NCBI GenBank assembly: GCA_038148435.1
Contig: JAYQVM010000107.1
Coordinates: 1 to 5,773 of the forward strand
Direction: 5' to 3'
Source: UBA5109 sp038148435
Lineage (GTDB): Bacteria > Pseudomonadota > Gammaproteobacteria > Pseudomonadales > Pseudohongiellaceae
DNA length: 5,773 nt
In this document: in pieces, positions 5,772 to 5,773 of the stretch
How the letters are laid out: every line of letters starts with the position of its first letter
How positions within the stretch are numbered: position 1 is the first letter of the stretch
Position numbers and translations under genes: made by a program
The notes under the pieces: generated by a model
Seen by the model: the letters and a program-made list of their open reading frames with translations, nothing else
Database searches by the model: none
What the model was told of the DNA's origin: nothing

Positions 5772-5773
5772 AA

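Overview
The window looks like chromosomal DNA of a gammaproteobacterium, moderately AT-rich and plausibly marine or another free-living Pseudomonas/Cellvibrio-type relative. The best evidence is the gene order on the left: the 3' end of an aspartokinase gene (lysC), then csrA/rsmA, then tRNA-Ser(GCU). This order is well known from Pseudomonas and relatives (alaS-lysC-rsmA-tRNA-Ser). The CsrA sequence is also very close to the enterobacterial protein over its first ~50 residues. The species cannot be named from the sequence alone.

Layout, all on the + strand. 1-611: C-terminal two ACT domains of LysC, cut by the window edge. 612-676: short leader with a hairpin and two GGA motifs, possible sites for CsrA autoregulation. 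677-877: csrA. 878-937: promoter-like sequence with an extended -10 and a GC-rich discriminator. 938-1027: complete type II tRNA-Ser(GCU) with encoded CCA. 1028-1197: AT-rich spacer with nothing convincing in it. 1198-2442: MFS exporter of the EntS/MFS_3 (DHA3) type. 2443-2679: AT-rich spacer with an imperfect inverted repeat. 2680-5771: four genes in one direction, all encoding proteins with export signals.

Those four genes are the part worth attention. They encode a small secreted DUF6152-type protein, two adjacent and clearly paralogous secreted proteins of an unnamed family, and a Tat-signal-bearing xylose-isomerase-like TIM-barrel protein (sugar phosphate isomerase/epimerase superfamily). 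Spacing (51, 26 and 120 nt) fits one transcription unit, with a possible separate signal before the last gene. The products should meet in the periplasm or at the cell surface. A joint role in handling some extracytoplasmic sugar-like or polyol-like substrate is a reasonable hypothesis, but nothing in the sequence names the substrate.

The left part is conserved housekeeping and global regulation (lysine/threonine precursor synthesis, post-transcriptional control, translation). The right part, beginning just after the tRNA gene, looks like lineage-specific accessory content. No integrase, insertion sequence, CRISPR array or duplicated tRNA end is visible in the window.
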